This document shows positions 1 to 9,446 of a DNA stretch of 64,000 nucleotides, piece after piece. Below the pieces are notes generated by a model. It saw only the letters and a program-made list of their open reading frames with translations, made no database searches and had not been told where the DNA came from. Each line of letters starts with the position of its first letter. Position 1 is the stretch's first letter. The position numbers and the translations under genes were made by a program. The stretch spans positions 62,001-126,000 of the forward strand of contig JAHHDR010000036.1 in assembly GCA_019739215.1 (NCBI GenBank), read 5' to 3'. The stretch comes from Rhizobium sp. (GTDB lineage: Bacteria; Pseudomonadota; Alphaproteobacteria; Rhizobiales; Rhizobiaceae).

Positions 1-133
1 AAGCCGCCGCACTGAGCATGCGTTGGCAGGCGTATTACCGAAATGGGGACTGGCCGTGCGGCGCTACAAGGTTGAGTCCTTGCTTCAAGGCCTATATGAC
101 GCACGGACTCACATGACGCGCAGGCCGCAGCCC
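1..133. other. Window-edge segment with no called gene
   Basis: A plus-strand stop (TGA at 13-15) may end a gene that lies upstream of the window. Nothing else was recognised in this stretch before the first transglutaminase start. Confidence 0.3.
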
Positions 134-1060
134 ATGACCATCTTTGCCGTTCGGCATATCACCACCTACAGCTATCGCCGCAAGGTGCGCTTCGGCGAGC
201 ACCGCCTGCTGTTTCGTCCGCGCGACAGCTACGACCAGCGCCTGCTGACGGAAAGCCTGGTCACCCGGCCGGAGCCCGTATCGGTCCGATGGGTTCATGA
301 TGTCTTCGGCAATTGCGTCGCGCTCGTCGGCTTCGATACTGCCGCGAGCGAGCTCAAGTTCGAAACCAACATTACGCTGGAGCACACGTCGGACGTGCCC
401 CTCGACCTGATCATCGACGATGAGGCCCGGCACTATCCCTTTTCCTACGATCCGCTGGAACTGCCCGACATCCGCCCGCTGATGGAGCGGCACTGTCCAG
501 ATCCGGCCGGTGCGGTCGATCACTGGGCGCGACAGTTCGTCAAGGTCGGGCATCCCACGGATACCGGCCATCTCCTGATGACGATGTGCTACGCGATCCG
601 CGAAAGTTTCATCTACCGTCGGCGATCCAGCCGGGGCATCCAGCTGCCGACCGAGACGCTCGAACTCCGAAGCGGGACCTGCCGCGATTTTGCGCTGCTG
701 ATGATGGAGGGTGCCAGAGCCCTGGGCCTGCCGGCACGCTTCGTCTCCGGCTACATTTTCGTGCCGGATCGCGATGGCTCCCAGACGTTGGGCGGCGGCT
801 CGACGCATGCATGGTGCCAGATCTACCTGCCCGGCGCAGGCTGGGTCGAATTCGATCCGACCAACGGGATCGTCGGAAGCCGCGACCTGATCCGCGTCGC
901 GGTGGCCCGCGATCCGCGCCAAGCCATTCCGCTCTCTGGCAGCTATGACGGCGATGCCGAAGACTATCTCGACATGAACGTCCAGGTGAATGTGACATCG
1001 ATCGGCCAGTCATCGCCGTCGCTCGGCACGGGGCAGCGCCCGCTGCAACTGGCGCGCTGA
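134..1060 (+). CDS. Transglutaminase-like cysteine protease-fold protein 1
   Basis: A 308-residue cytoplasmic protein with the bacterial transglutaminase N-terminal region (about residues 1-85) and a transglutaminase core (about 140-245). The expected Cys-His-Asp triad is visible as GTCRD (Cys183), STHAW (His225) and EFDPT (Asp241). No signal peptide is seen. Such genes usually sit with ATP-grasp and alpha-E proteins in putative peptide-modifying clusters; here only a second transglutaminase follows, and any partners would lie upstream of the window. The ATG at 134 is chosen because the family begins with a short stretch before the TTYSY motif; an in-frame ATG at 113 is possible. The family is clear, but the substrate is unknown. 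Confidence 0.85.
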   Translation: MTIFAVRHITTYSYRRKVRFGEHRLLFRPRDSYDQRLLTESLVTRPEPVSVRWVHDVFGNCVALVGFDTAASELKFETNITLEHTSDVPLDLIIDDEARHYPFSYDPLELPDIRPLMERHCPDPAGAVDHWARQFVKVGHPTDTGHLLMTMCYAIRESFIYRRRSSRGIQLPTETLELRSGTCRDFALLMMEGARALGLPARFVSGYIFVPDRDGSQTLGGGSTHAWCQIYLPGAGWVEFDPTNGIVGSRDLIRVAVARDPRQAIPLSGSYDGDAEDYLDMNVQVNVTSIGQSSPSLGTGQRPLQLAR

Positions 1061-1069
1061 ACGGCTTTT

Positions 1070-1095
1070 GGAACTCAGCGGCGCCCTTGTGAGTT
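1070..1095 (+). promoter_or_regulatory. Imperfect EcfG-type promoter upstream of transglutaminase 2
   Basis: GGAAC at 1070-1074, a 17-nt spacer, then AGTT at 1092-1095. Only the first base of the -10 element departs from the CGTT consensus. It lies 50 bp before the ATG at 1146. It is weaker than the other elements in this block. Confidence 0.35.
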
Positions 1096-1145
1096 AGCGG
1101 CACGACGCGGCGTGGCCGCCAATGCCAACTTGCGGGTTCCAACTC

Positions 1146-1973
1146 ATGAAGATACGTGCCGGTTTCAAGCTTGCCTACGAGTGCGCGCAGCCAACGCCGA
1201 TGTTGCTCTGCCTCAATATCCATCCGTCGCGCCGGATCGACCTCCTGACCGAGCAGGTTCTGGAATTCTCACCCCCGATGGAGGCGTGGCATTATACCGA
1301 CGGGTTCGGCAACTCGTGCAGCCGTATCGTGGCGCCAGTCGGGCTGACCGAAATCACCACGAATTTCGAGATCTATGACACAGGCCTGCCGGATCCCGTG
1401 CCCGAGGGCGCGATCCAGCACCCGATCCAGGACCTGCCGGACGACGTGCTCGTCTATCTTCTCGCCAGCCGCTACTGCGACACCGAGAAGCTCAGCGATT
1501 TCGCGTGGCAGCAGTTCGCCGGCATCGAGGCCGGATGGCCGCTGGTCAAGGCGATCACCGACTTTGTGCATGGCCATATCGCGTTCGACTACCAGCGCGC
1601 CGACCTGTTGCGGACGGCCCATGGCGGCTACATCGACAAGACCGGGGTCTGCCGGGACTATGCGCATCTCGCCATCACCCTGTGCCGCTGCATGAACATA
1701 CCGGCGCGATACTGCACGGGCTATCTCGGTGACATCGGCGTGCCCCGGGATCCGGCGCCAATGGATTTCTCCGCTTGGTTCGAGGTGTTCTTATCCGGTC
1801 GCTGGCATACGCTGGATGCCCGGCACAACATCCCGCGGATTGGTCGGATCCTGATGGCAACGGGACGGGACGCCACGGACGTGGCGCTGTCGACCAGTTT
1901 CGGGCCATCGCTGCTCAGCACCTTCGAGGTCCTGACCGAAGAGATCGTGCCGCAAAGCGGCGTTGCGGCCTGA
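1146..1973 (+). CDS. Transglutaminase-like protein 2, catalytic His apparently replaced
   Basis: A 275-residue protein of the same superfamily, 85 bp downstream of the first copy. The nucleophile region reads TGVCRDYAHLA (Cys169) and the Asp region LDARHN (Asp224). At the usual His position the sequence reads MDFSAWFEVF, with Ser209 where His would precede the AWFE motif. Either the family uses another residue here or the enzyme is non-canonical. The start at 1146 gives a compact N-terminus; an upstream in-frame start at 1122 lacks support. A GGAAC-N17-AGTT element at 1070-1095 could be an imperfect EcfG promoter for it. The substrate is unknown; a role in peptide or envelope modification under stress is inference. 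Confidence 0.8.
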   Translation: MKIRAGFKLAYECAQPTPMLLCLNIHPSRRIDLLTEQVLEFSPPMEAWHYTDGFGNSCSRIVAPVGLTEITTNFEIYDTGLPDPVPEGAIQHPIQDLPDDVLVYLLASRYCDTEKLSDFAWQQFAGIEAGWPLVKAITDFVHGHIAFDYQRADLLRTAHGGYIDKTGVCRDYAHLAITLCRCMNIPARYCTGYLGDIGVPRDPAPMDFSAWFEVFLSGRWHTLDARHNIPRIGRILMATGRDATDVALSTSFGPSLLSTFEVLTEEIVPQSGVAA

Positions 1974-1977
1974 CACC

Positions 1978-2002
1978 GGAACGATTTCGTCGTCAGGACG
2001 TT
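1978..2002 (+). promoter_or_regulatory. EcfG-type (general stress sigma) promoter
   Basis: GGAAC at 1978-1982, a 16-nt spacer and CGTT at 1999-2002 match the alphaproteobacterial EcfG consensus exactly. The element ends 28 bp before the ATG of the DUF982 gene, a normal promoter-to-start distance. Confidence 0.75.
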
Positions 2003-2030
2003 TGGAGGCGTTTCGAAAAGAGGAGCGATC

Positions 2031-2294
2031 ATGTACGATATTTTCTGGAGCAAGCCCGTTAGCCTTGAATATCCCCGCAAGCTGGCGCGCCTGGTAGAGG
2101 GCCCTCGTGCAGCGCTTGAGCTGCTCGACAACGACTGGCCCGCGCGCCAGGGCCGTCACTACGCGGCAGCGAGGGACATGTGCCGTGCGGCGATTGCCCG
2201 CCTGACGTCTGCCGAGGCCGCGCGCGAGATCTTTATCTCTGCGGTGATCGAGGCGGCTGTCCCGATCCGCCAGGCGGCACGTCAAAGCCGCTGA
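2031..2294 (+). CDS. DUF982 domain protein
   Basis: An 87-residue protein. The N-terminal FWSKPV segment, the central LDNDWPARQGRHY segment and the following Cys/Ala-rich helix (AARDMCRAAIARL) are the DUF982 pattern that is common in Rhizobiales. No membrane segment or signal is present. The ATG at 2031 has a purine-rich GAGGAGCG sequence just upstream. It sits directly behind a perfect EcfG-type promoter and ahead of another small gene, probably as one transcript. DUF982 proteins have no established biochemical role; the promoter suggests a general stress response function. Confidence 0.8.
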   Translation: MYDIFWSKPVSLEYPRKLARLVEGPRAALELLDNDWPARQGRHYAAARDMCRAAIARLTSAEAAREIFISAVIEAAVPIRQAARQSR

Positions 2295-2342
2295 GTCCGC
2301 CAACCGGCAGTGCCCATAACGGGACTGAGAAAGGATCCTCGC

Positions 2343-2591
2343 ATGGATACCCACGAGCTTGAAGCCCGGCTCAATGCCCATCGTGAAGTGCTGATCTCCC
2401 TGATGGCCTCGATGATCGCCGGGGGGCGCCATGCGCGGGTCTTCGAAGACCTGCATCAGGATGCGGTTTTTCGAGACGGCGAGGAGGATCCGGGTATCGT
2501 GCCGAGCAAGGCCTTTGCGTCGGAAGCCCACGGTGCCGAGGAGATTGCCCGGTTGCTGGAAGCCGCGAGAGCCCGCGCCGCCCATCTCTGA
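2343..2591 (+). CDS. Small hypothetical protein
   Basis: An 82-residue soluble protein starting at the ATG at 2343, with AAAGGA a few bases upstream. The first half is a predicted helix (ELEARLNAHREVLISLMASM) and the second half is acidic and loop-rich before a final Ala-rich helix. It lies 48 bp after the DUF982 gene on the same strand, so it is probably cotranscribed with it. No family was recognised with confidence. Confidence 0.65.
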   Translation: MDTHELEARLNAHREVLISLMASMIAGGRHARVFEDLHQDAVFRDGEEDPGIVPSKAFASEAHGAEEIARLLEAARARAAHL

Positions 2592-2596
2592 TAGCA

Positions 2597-2621
2597 GGAA
2601 CCATTCCTCGCCTCGCCGGTT
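2597..2621 (+). promoter_or_regulatory. EcfG-type promoter upstream of the YghA-like dehydrogenase
   Basis: GGAAC at 2597-2601, a 16-nt spacer and GGTT at 2618-2621. The first base of the -10 element is G rather than C. The element ends 32 bp before the ATG at 2654. Confidence 0.6.
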
Positions 2622-2653
2622 CGCCCTTGGAACGACGAGAAAAGGATACCGAC

Positions 2654-3637
2654 ATGGCCGAGCAATCAAGGGCGGCGAATGACACGCAGCGCGTGATCGA
2701 AGAGCAGCGCAGCATCCAGCGCGAGATCAGCAAGGCTGACGAGCAGGACAACAAACAGGGCAGGGACGGCGCCATGCAGGCGGGCGCGCGCTCCTACCCG
2801 GAACCGCCATTTCCGGAGCAGCATCAGGCCAAACCCGGCACGGAGCGGACTCTCGACCCCGTGCCGATGTATGATGCTCCCTTCTACAAGGGATCCGAAA
2901 AGCTCAAGGACAAAGTGGCGATCATCACGGGCGGCGACTCCGGTATCGGGCGCTCGGTCGCGATCCTCTACGCCCGGGAAGGCGCGGACGTCGTGATCTG
3001 CCACCTCGGCGAGGATCAGGATGCGCGCGACACCAAGGCGGCCGTGGAAAACGAAGGGCGTCAATGCCTGGTAAGCCGGGGCGATGTCAGCGATCCAGCC
3101 TATTGCGCTTCCGTGGTCGATGCGACGCTCAAGGCGTTCGGCAGGATCGATATCCTTGTCAACAATGCGGCCTTTCAGGTCCATGCCAAGGAGATCGAGG
3201 ATCTTTCCCTCGAGCATTTCGATCTGACGCTCAAGACCAATCTTTACGGCTATTTCCTAATGGCGAAGGCGGTCATTCCGCATCTGGGCGCCCGGTCCGC
3301 GATCATCAACACGGGTTCCGTGACCGGCATCGACGGCTCCAAGGAGCTTCTCGACTATTCCATGACCAAGGGCGGCATCCACGCCTTCACGCGCGCTCTC
3401 GCGGCCAATCTGGTGCCGAGGGGCATCCGCGTGAACTGCGTCGCGCCCGGTCCGGTGTGGACGCCGCTCAATCCATCCGACAAGGAGGCTGAAATGGTCT
3501 CGAAATTCGGTTCTCAGGTGCCGATGAAACGACCGGCGCAACCGGAGGAAATCGCGCCAGCCTATGTCTTCCTCGGTTCCGAACAGTGTTCCAGCTACAT
3601 CACCGGCGAGATCCTCCCGATCATCGGCGGATACTGA
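2654..3637 (+). CDS. SDR-family oxidoreductase, YghA/YhdF-like
   Basis: A 327-residue short-chain dehydrogenase with a roughly 80-residue hydrophilic N-terminal extension typical of the YghA/YhdF group (proline-rich, ending in a PFYKGSEKLKDK-type stretch). The Rossmann glycine motif TGGDSGIGRS, the VNNAA motif, the catalytic Ser in NTGSVTG and the YSMTK Tyr/Lys pair are all present. It is predicted to reduce an aldehyde or ketone with NAD(P)H in the cytoplasm; the substrate is not known. The ATG at 2654 follows a GAAAAGGAT ribosome site. Close homologues are general-stress proteins, which fits the EcfG-type promoter just upstream. The small genes at 3662 and 3862 follow closely. Confidence 0.88.
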   Translation: MAEQSRAANDTQRVIEEQRSIQREISKADEQDNKQGRDGAMQAGARSYPEPPFPEQHQAKPGTERTLDPVPMYDAPFYKGSEKLKDKVAIITGGDSGIGRSVAILYAREGADVVICHLGEDQDARDTKAAVENEGRQCLVSRGDVSDPAYCASVVDATLKAFGRIDILVNNAAFQVHAKEIEDLSLEHFDLTLKTNLYGYFLMAKAVIPHLGARSAIINTGSVTGIDGSKELLDYSMTKGGIHAFTRALAANLVPRGIRVNCVAPGPVWTPLNPSDKEAEMVSKFGSQVPMKRPAQPEEIAPAYVFLGSEQCSSYITGEILPIIGGY

Positions 3638-3661
3638 GCCAGAGGCAGAAGGAGGATGACC

Positions 3662-3859
3662 ATGAGCGATCAAACCACGAAACAGGACGCCGAGGGCCAG
3701 TTCGCGAAGTCCAGGGCAGACCGTCACAATGATGGTCTTGCCTCGGCGACGCCGCGGACCGTCACCGGCAAGGATGACGCAACGCTCGAAAACACCGATG
3801 ACAAGCCGAGCCCCGATCCCGGGTTCGATATCGGGAACCAGACCACCAGGAGGAACTAG
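3662..3859 (+). CDS. Small hydrophilic protein
   Basis: A 65-residue, strongly charged, Asp/Lys/Thr-rich protein without hydrophobic segments, probably disordered. An in-frame ATG at 3656 lies inside the AGGAGG ribosome site, so the ATG at 3662 (six bases after the site) is taken as the start. It lies 24 bp after the dehydrogenase and 2 bp before the next small gene, so the three are likely one stress operon. The composition resembles small hydrophilin-like stress proteins, which is inference from composition only. Confidence 0.6.
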   Translation: MSDQTTKQDAEGQFAKSRADRHNDGLASATPRTVTGKDDATLENTDDKPSPDPGFDIGNQTTRRN

Positions 3860-3861
3860 CC

Positions 3862-4065
3862 ATGGCACGCGAAAAACCCAAGGCCGGCACGCCGGGCACC
3901 ACAGACCAATCACCCCGCTGGGAAGGGCCGGAGGAAACGAGGCCGCGCGGCTACCTGCCGGCCAAGGACGATCCGGAAGAGGATCGCGACGCCGTCGGCG
4001 AAAATCTTCGCGACCCGCGCAAGCGAAATCTTGGCGATGGACTGAAAACGGCCTCGAAGGGCTGA
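3862..4065 (+). CDS. Small hydrophilic protein, probably disordered
   Basis: A 67-residue protein rich in Pro, Glu, Asp, Lys and Arg, with no predicted membrane or globular core. The start ATG lies 2 bp after the preceding stop and is preceded by an AGGAGG-like site, which indicates translational coupling. It is the last gene of the apparent stress operon before treZ. No family was recognised. Confidence 0.6.
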   Translation: MAREKPKAGTPGTTDQSPRWEGPEETRPRGYLPAKDDPEEDRDAVGENLRDPRKRNLGDGLKTASKG

Positions 4066-4095
4066 GCCTGACTACGCCCGGCGCGACCGGGTTAA

Positions 4096-4121
4096 GGAAC
4101 CCCATCGCAACCACAACCGTT
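4096..4121 (+). promoter_or_regulatory. EcfG-type promoter upstream of treZ
   Basis: GGAAC at 4096-4100, a 17-nt spacer and CGTT at 4118-4121 match the consensus. The -10 element overlaps an in-frame TTG at 4120, so that TTG cannot be the start on this transcript. This favours the TTG at 4156. Confidence 0.7.
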
Positions 4122-4155
4122 GAGCACCAGCATCGACACAGTTCGGGGGCCAACC

Positions 4156-5925
<1,770 letters not shown>

Positions 5926-5968
5926 TGGCCGGGCGTCGGACACAGCGTCCCGCCGGTGCAACGGACAA

Positions 5969-8611
5969 CTAGTCCTCGGGCACGAGTAGCGCCAACGGGT
6001 ATTCCGCGAACAGGTCGGCGATGCGAATCTCGGGGCCGGCTGGCAGCGTCTTGGCCGTTGCGAGGCAATCGCGAAATCCGTGAAAGGTCTGCGGCAGGAT
6101 GACAGCGGTGTCAGCCCAGTAGTCGTCGGACCTCAACGTGCCGCCCTCGACTGCCTCCAACACCAGTCGCGGAACGATGACGACGACCGCACGGTCTTCC
6201 AGGGTCCGGGCGAAAGCCACCAGGTTGCCGCTGCGCGGCCCCCGGGTTTCTAGCGGAATGTAGTCGCCCTGCGCGAAGACATCCTGGAGGTTACGCCGCG
6301 CCGCGAGCACGGTCCGGATGAGCCAGCTTTTGGTCGCGGCAAAGTCCTGCAACGACGGAGCGTTTGTGGCGGCGCTCATGTGACCATAGTCTGGCAGCCG
6401 CCTGTTGTCGGGGTCGACCAGGCTTGTGTCGGCGCCCTCCGTTCCCTGGTAGATATCGGGGATGCCGGGAGCCGTCAGTTTCAGGAGCGTCTGGCTCAGG
6501 CTGTTTATGAGCCCGGTCCGGACAAAGGGCCCGATGTCTGACCAGAAGCGGGTCATGAGGGGTTCCGATGCCAGCATGGCCGAGGCATAGGCCTTCACCG
6601 CATGCTCGTAGGGCTCGTTGACCTCGGACCAGTTGCTTCGGAGCTTCGCTTCACGCAACGTCTTTTCGACATATGGGATGAGACGTGCCTCGATGGCCTT
6701 GCGGTCATCCTCGCGCGCGGGATCGAACTCGGGGGGTAGCATGCCCGCGAGCGACTGGAACAGAAGCCACTCGACCGCCGGTTCGGGCGCGGGACCATCC
6801 GGCAGCTCAGCACCATGCGCCGACATTGCCCTGCGCCATTCGCCGACGCTGTCAATCCAGCGGGCCGGCGCCTCGCTGATCGCATAGAGACGCGCGCGGG
6901 CATCCTCGCCGCGCTTTGTGTCATGGGTCGAGGTGGCGTTGAGCGCATGCGGTTGTGTCGCGCGGCGTATCGTCATGCGGCGGTGAAAGCCATCGACGCC
7001 GCCGATTGCGCCGATAGGGTCACCGCCGACTTCATTGAGGGCGATCAGTCTGTTGTATCGATAGAAGAACGTGTCTTCCAGCGACTTGGCCAGAATGGGG
7101 CCGGTGACATGCTGCAGGCGTGTCCTGAAGAGCGACGCATCCTCGCGGGAGGGATCGTCGACCTGTCCCAGGAGAACATTTTCCAGAAACTCGAATGCCG
7201 GCCGCAATGCGGGGGCGGCAGTATTCAAGTGATCGAACGTATGCTCGAGAACCTCGCTGTCCTGAGTCAAGAGCCCCGCGGCGGTCCCATAGGTGCGGTA
7301 CACGTCGAAACCGGCCACAAGAGACCGCACCGCCTCGGGCAGGGAGTCGTTTTCCAGTCCGGGTGGTGCCTCGCGCTCTGCGATCTCCCGGGCTCGACGA
7401 ATCAGGGCACCGATCTCGCCGGCAAAGTTGACCTCGATCATCAGCCGTTTGGCACGCAGCAGTTCCGCTTCCGGTTCGCCGAATTCGGGATTGGCCGCCT
7501 GCCAGCCACGGTCGAGTTCCGGAGCCGGCGCCGTGAATATGCCGGCCATGTCGGCAATGAATTCATAGCCGGTGGTTCCCTGGATAGGCCAGCCGGCCGG
7601 CAGTTGCTCGTCGCCTTCGAGGATCTTTTCGACGACCAGATAGGCATCGGGGCCGATGGCGTTTCGCAGCCGGTCGAGATAGCCAGCGGGATCGGCGAGA
7701 CCATCGATATGATCGACTCTCAGGCCCTGGACATGGCCCTCGGCCACGAGGTCGAGGATCAGCGCATGGGTCGCGTCGAAGACGGCGGGGTCTTCGACGC
7801 GGACGCCGACAAGGCCGGTGATCTCGAAGAAGCGCCGATAACTCAGCCCGTTCGCCGCGTCGCGCCAGTGGATCATCTGCCAGGGTTGACGCTCCAGCAA
7901 CGTGATGAGGTCGGGCAACGAGGAGACCAGATAATCGTCCCTGTTATTTGCATGAAGGTGGGCCACGAGTGCGCTCATGTCGCCGGTGGCGGCGTCTCGG
8001 GCGAGGCGCACGAGTTCGTCCGTCCGGTGGGCGGGTGAAACGGCGACGGGATAGGTGGCCGGGTCGATCGGATAGTGGCTGCCGTGATGGTCGAGGACCA
8101 GTTCTGTCTTCTCGCGGTTCCAGCAAAGCCGGGCGTTCCCCGCCGACAGTTCCTCCTCCAGGCTGCCACTCAGGATGGGCAGGGAGAGCTTCTGGTCCCA
8201 GTGATTGTCGAACATGGGTGCAGATGGGCTTCGACGGCCCCATTTCAGTACGCTGTGCCAATGGGGGTTTTCCAGCGACGCCGCCATGTGGTTGGGTACG
8301 ATGTCGAGGATGAGGCCGAGACCCGCAGAGTGGAGCGCCGCCGAAAGCCGCAGGAATCCGTCGCGGCCGCCAAGCGCGGGGTCGATCACGTTCGGATCGG
8401 TGACGTCGTAGCCATGCGTCGATCCGGTGACGGCTCGGAAGATCGGCGAGGCGTAGAGATGGCTGATGCCGAGATCGTTCCAGTGCGGGATCAGGCCTAT
8501 CGCGCGGTCGAATGTCATGCCATCGCGGAACTGCAGGCGATAGGTGGCAAGCGGAATCGGAGAAATCCGGGGTTCAGGCATGTGGGATGAGCTCTTCGGC
8601 TTGTTCGGCAT
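5969..8611 (-). CDS. treY: Malto-oligosyltrehalose synthase
   Basis: TreY rearranges the terminal alpha-1,4 bond of maltodextrins to the alpha,alpha-1,1 bond of trehalose; TreZ then releases trehalose. At 880 residues it has the usual family length. GH13 features include the N-terminal YRLQFRDGMTF segment, DIVPNHM, the nucleophile Asp in GLRVDHIDGL, the Glu in VVEKILEGDE and the Asp-containing STHDTKRGED. Two starts are possible, the ATG at 8611 and the ATG at 8581; either overlaps the end of the upstream phosphodiesterase gene (38 or 8 bp), so the two genes are cotranscribed. It lies tail-to-tail with treZ, 43 bp apart, so each partner has its own promoter. Confidence 0.93.
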   Translation of the reverse strand: MPNKPKSSSHMPEPRISPIPLATYRLQFRDGMTFDRAIGLIPHWNDLGISHLYASPIFRAVTGSTHGYDVTDPNVIDPALGGRDGFLRLSAALHSAGLGLILDIVPNHMAASLENPHWHSVLKWGRRSPSAPMFDNHWDQKLSLPILSGSLEEELSAGNARLCWNREKTELVLDHHGSHYPIDPATYPVAVSPAHRTDELVRLARDAATGDMSALVAHLHANNRDDYLVSSLPDLITLLERQPWQMIHWRDAANGLSYRRFFEITGLVGVRVEDPAVFDATHALILDLVAEGHVQGLRVDHIDGLADPAGYLDRLRNAIGPDAYLVVEKILEGDEQLPAGWPIQGTTGYEFIADMAGIFTAPAPELDRGWQAANPEFGEPEAELLRAKRLMIEVNFAGEIGALIRRAREIAEREAPPGLENDSLPEAVRSLVAGFDVYRTYGTAAGLLTQDSEVLEHTFDHLNTAAPALRPAFEFLENVLLGQVDDPSREDASLFRTRLQHVTGPILAKSLEDTFFYRYNRLIALNEVGGDPIGAIGGVDGFHRRMTIRRATQPHALNATSTHDTKRGEDARARLYAISEAPARWIDSVGEWRRAMSAHGAELPDGPAPEPAVEWLLFQSLAGMLPPEFDPAREDDRKAIEARLIPYVEKTLREAKLRSNWSEVNEPYEHAVKAYASAMLASEPLMTRFWSDIGPFVRTGLINSLSQTLLKLTAPGIPDIYQGTEGADTSLVDPDNRRLPDYGHMSAATNAPSLQDFAATKSWLIRTVLAARRNLQDVFAQGDYIPLETRGPRSGNLVAFARTLEDRAVVVIVPRLVLEAVEGGTLRSDDYWADTAVILPQTFHGFRDCLATAKTLPAGPEIRIADLFAEYPLALLVPED

Positions 8612-9383
8612 GACGGGAACCGGCGTCCGGCGGTGGGGATGGCGGGAGGCATTCGACAGTCGCCAGCAGCGGCAGATGGTCGGAGGCGCTGCGGGCGAGG
8701 GGCGTGTCGATCACGTCGTATCGCAGAATGCGGGCGTGGTGATTGGCAAAGATGTGGTCGAGGCGCAGAAGAGGAAACCGCGCGGGGAAGGTGGCACGGG
8801 CAGGGATCGTCAGCACCTGCTTCGACAGTCCCTCTGCAAGGATGCCGTAGGCGCGCGAGCGGGGGATGGCATTGAAATCGCCCGCCAGCAGCGCGGGATT
8901 GCCTGAACAGGCGGCGCTGCCGAGCCAGTCCGCGCCGGCGATCGCATGGGCCTGCGCCATGCGCTCCCGCCGACGCAGGCCGAAGTGGGTGTTGACCACC
9001 TGAATTCTCAGAGTTCCCAGCAGCACCTCGACCCAGATCGCACCGCGCGGCTCGCCAAGCGACGGCAGTTGCGATGCCTTTATCAATTGTGAGGGCAGGG
9101 CCGTGAGTATGGCGTCACCGTATTTCTCTTCCTCGACATGGAGCGCGGGATGGAAGTGCGACGCGACCCGCAGGTGCTGGGCAATCATGTGCGCCTGGTC
9201 TATCCCGCCGGTGCGCATGCGTCCGACATCAAGTTCTTGGAGCGCGATGATGTCTGGCTCTGCCGAGGCAATGACGTCGGCGATCCGCAACGGGTCGGGC
9301 CGGCCGCCGCGGCCGCGGCAGCTATGGACGTTGTAGGTCATGATCCTGAGTTGCACGCCGGACCCGCTCGATGGTGCTTGCAT
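8574..9383 (-). CDS. Endonuclease/exonuclease/phosphatase (EEP) family protein
   Basis: An EEP-superfamily metal-dependent phosphodiesterase or phosphatase of about 270 residues. The core motifs appear in order: MTYNVHSCRG, the metal Glu in ALQELDVGR, the Asp-Asn pair in GDFNAIP, LDHIFAN and the catalytic SDHLPLLA. The substrate could be nucleic acid or a phospholipid/inositol phosphate. The neighbouring phospholipase D-like and YbhN-like genes favour a lipid-related role, but this is inference. The start is uncertain: GTG at 9425, ATG at 9383 (used here) or ATG at 9341. It is the first gene of an operon with treY and is served by the minus-strand half of the promoter at 9390-9417. Confidence 0.82.
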   Translation of the reverse strand: MQAPSSGSGVQLRIMTYNVHSCRGRGGRPDPLRIADVIASAEPDIIALQELDVGRMRTGGIDQAHMIAQHLRVASHFHPALHVEEEKYGDAILTALPSQLIKASQLPSLGEPRGAIWVEVLLGTLRIQVVNTHFGLRRRERMAQAHAIAGADWLGSAACSGNPALLAGDFNAIPRSRAYGILAEGLSKQVLTIPARATFPARFPLLRLDHIFANHHARILRYDVIDTPLARSASDHLPLLATVECLPPSPPPDAGSRHAEQAEELIPHA

Positions 9384-9389
9384 CGCCAA

Positions 9390-9417
9390 GGAACCCGCGA
9401 GCCCTGCATTTCGTTCC
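9390..9417. promoter_or_regulatory. Overlapping divergent EcfG-type promoters
   Basis: On the plus strand GGAAC (9390-9394), a 17-nt spacer and CGTT (9412-9415) precede the YbhN-like gene by 31 bp. On the minus strand GGAAC (9417-9413), a 17-nt spacer and GGTT (9395-9392) face the EEP-treY operon. The two elements share almost the same 28 bp, so one stretch could serve both directions. Confidence 0.65.
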
Positions 9418-9446
9418 GCTGCCACCAGTCAATTCGGAAACGATCC

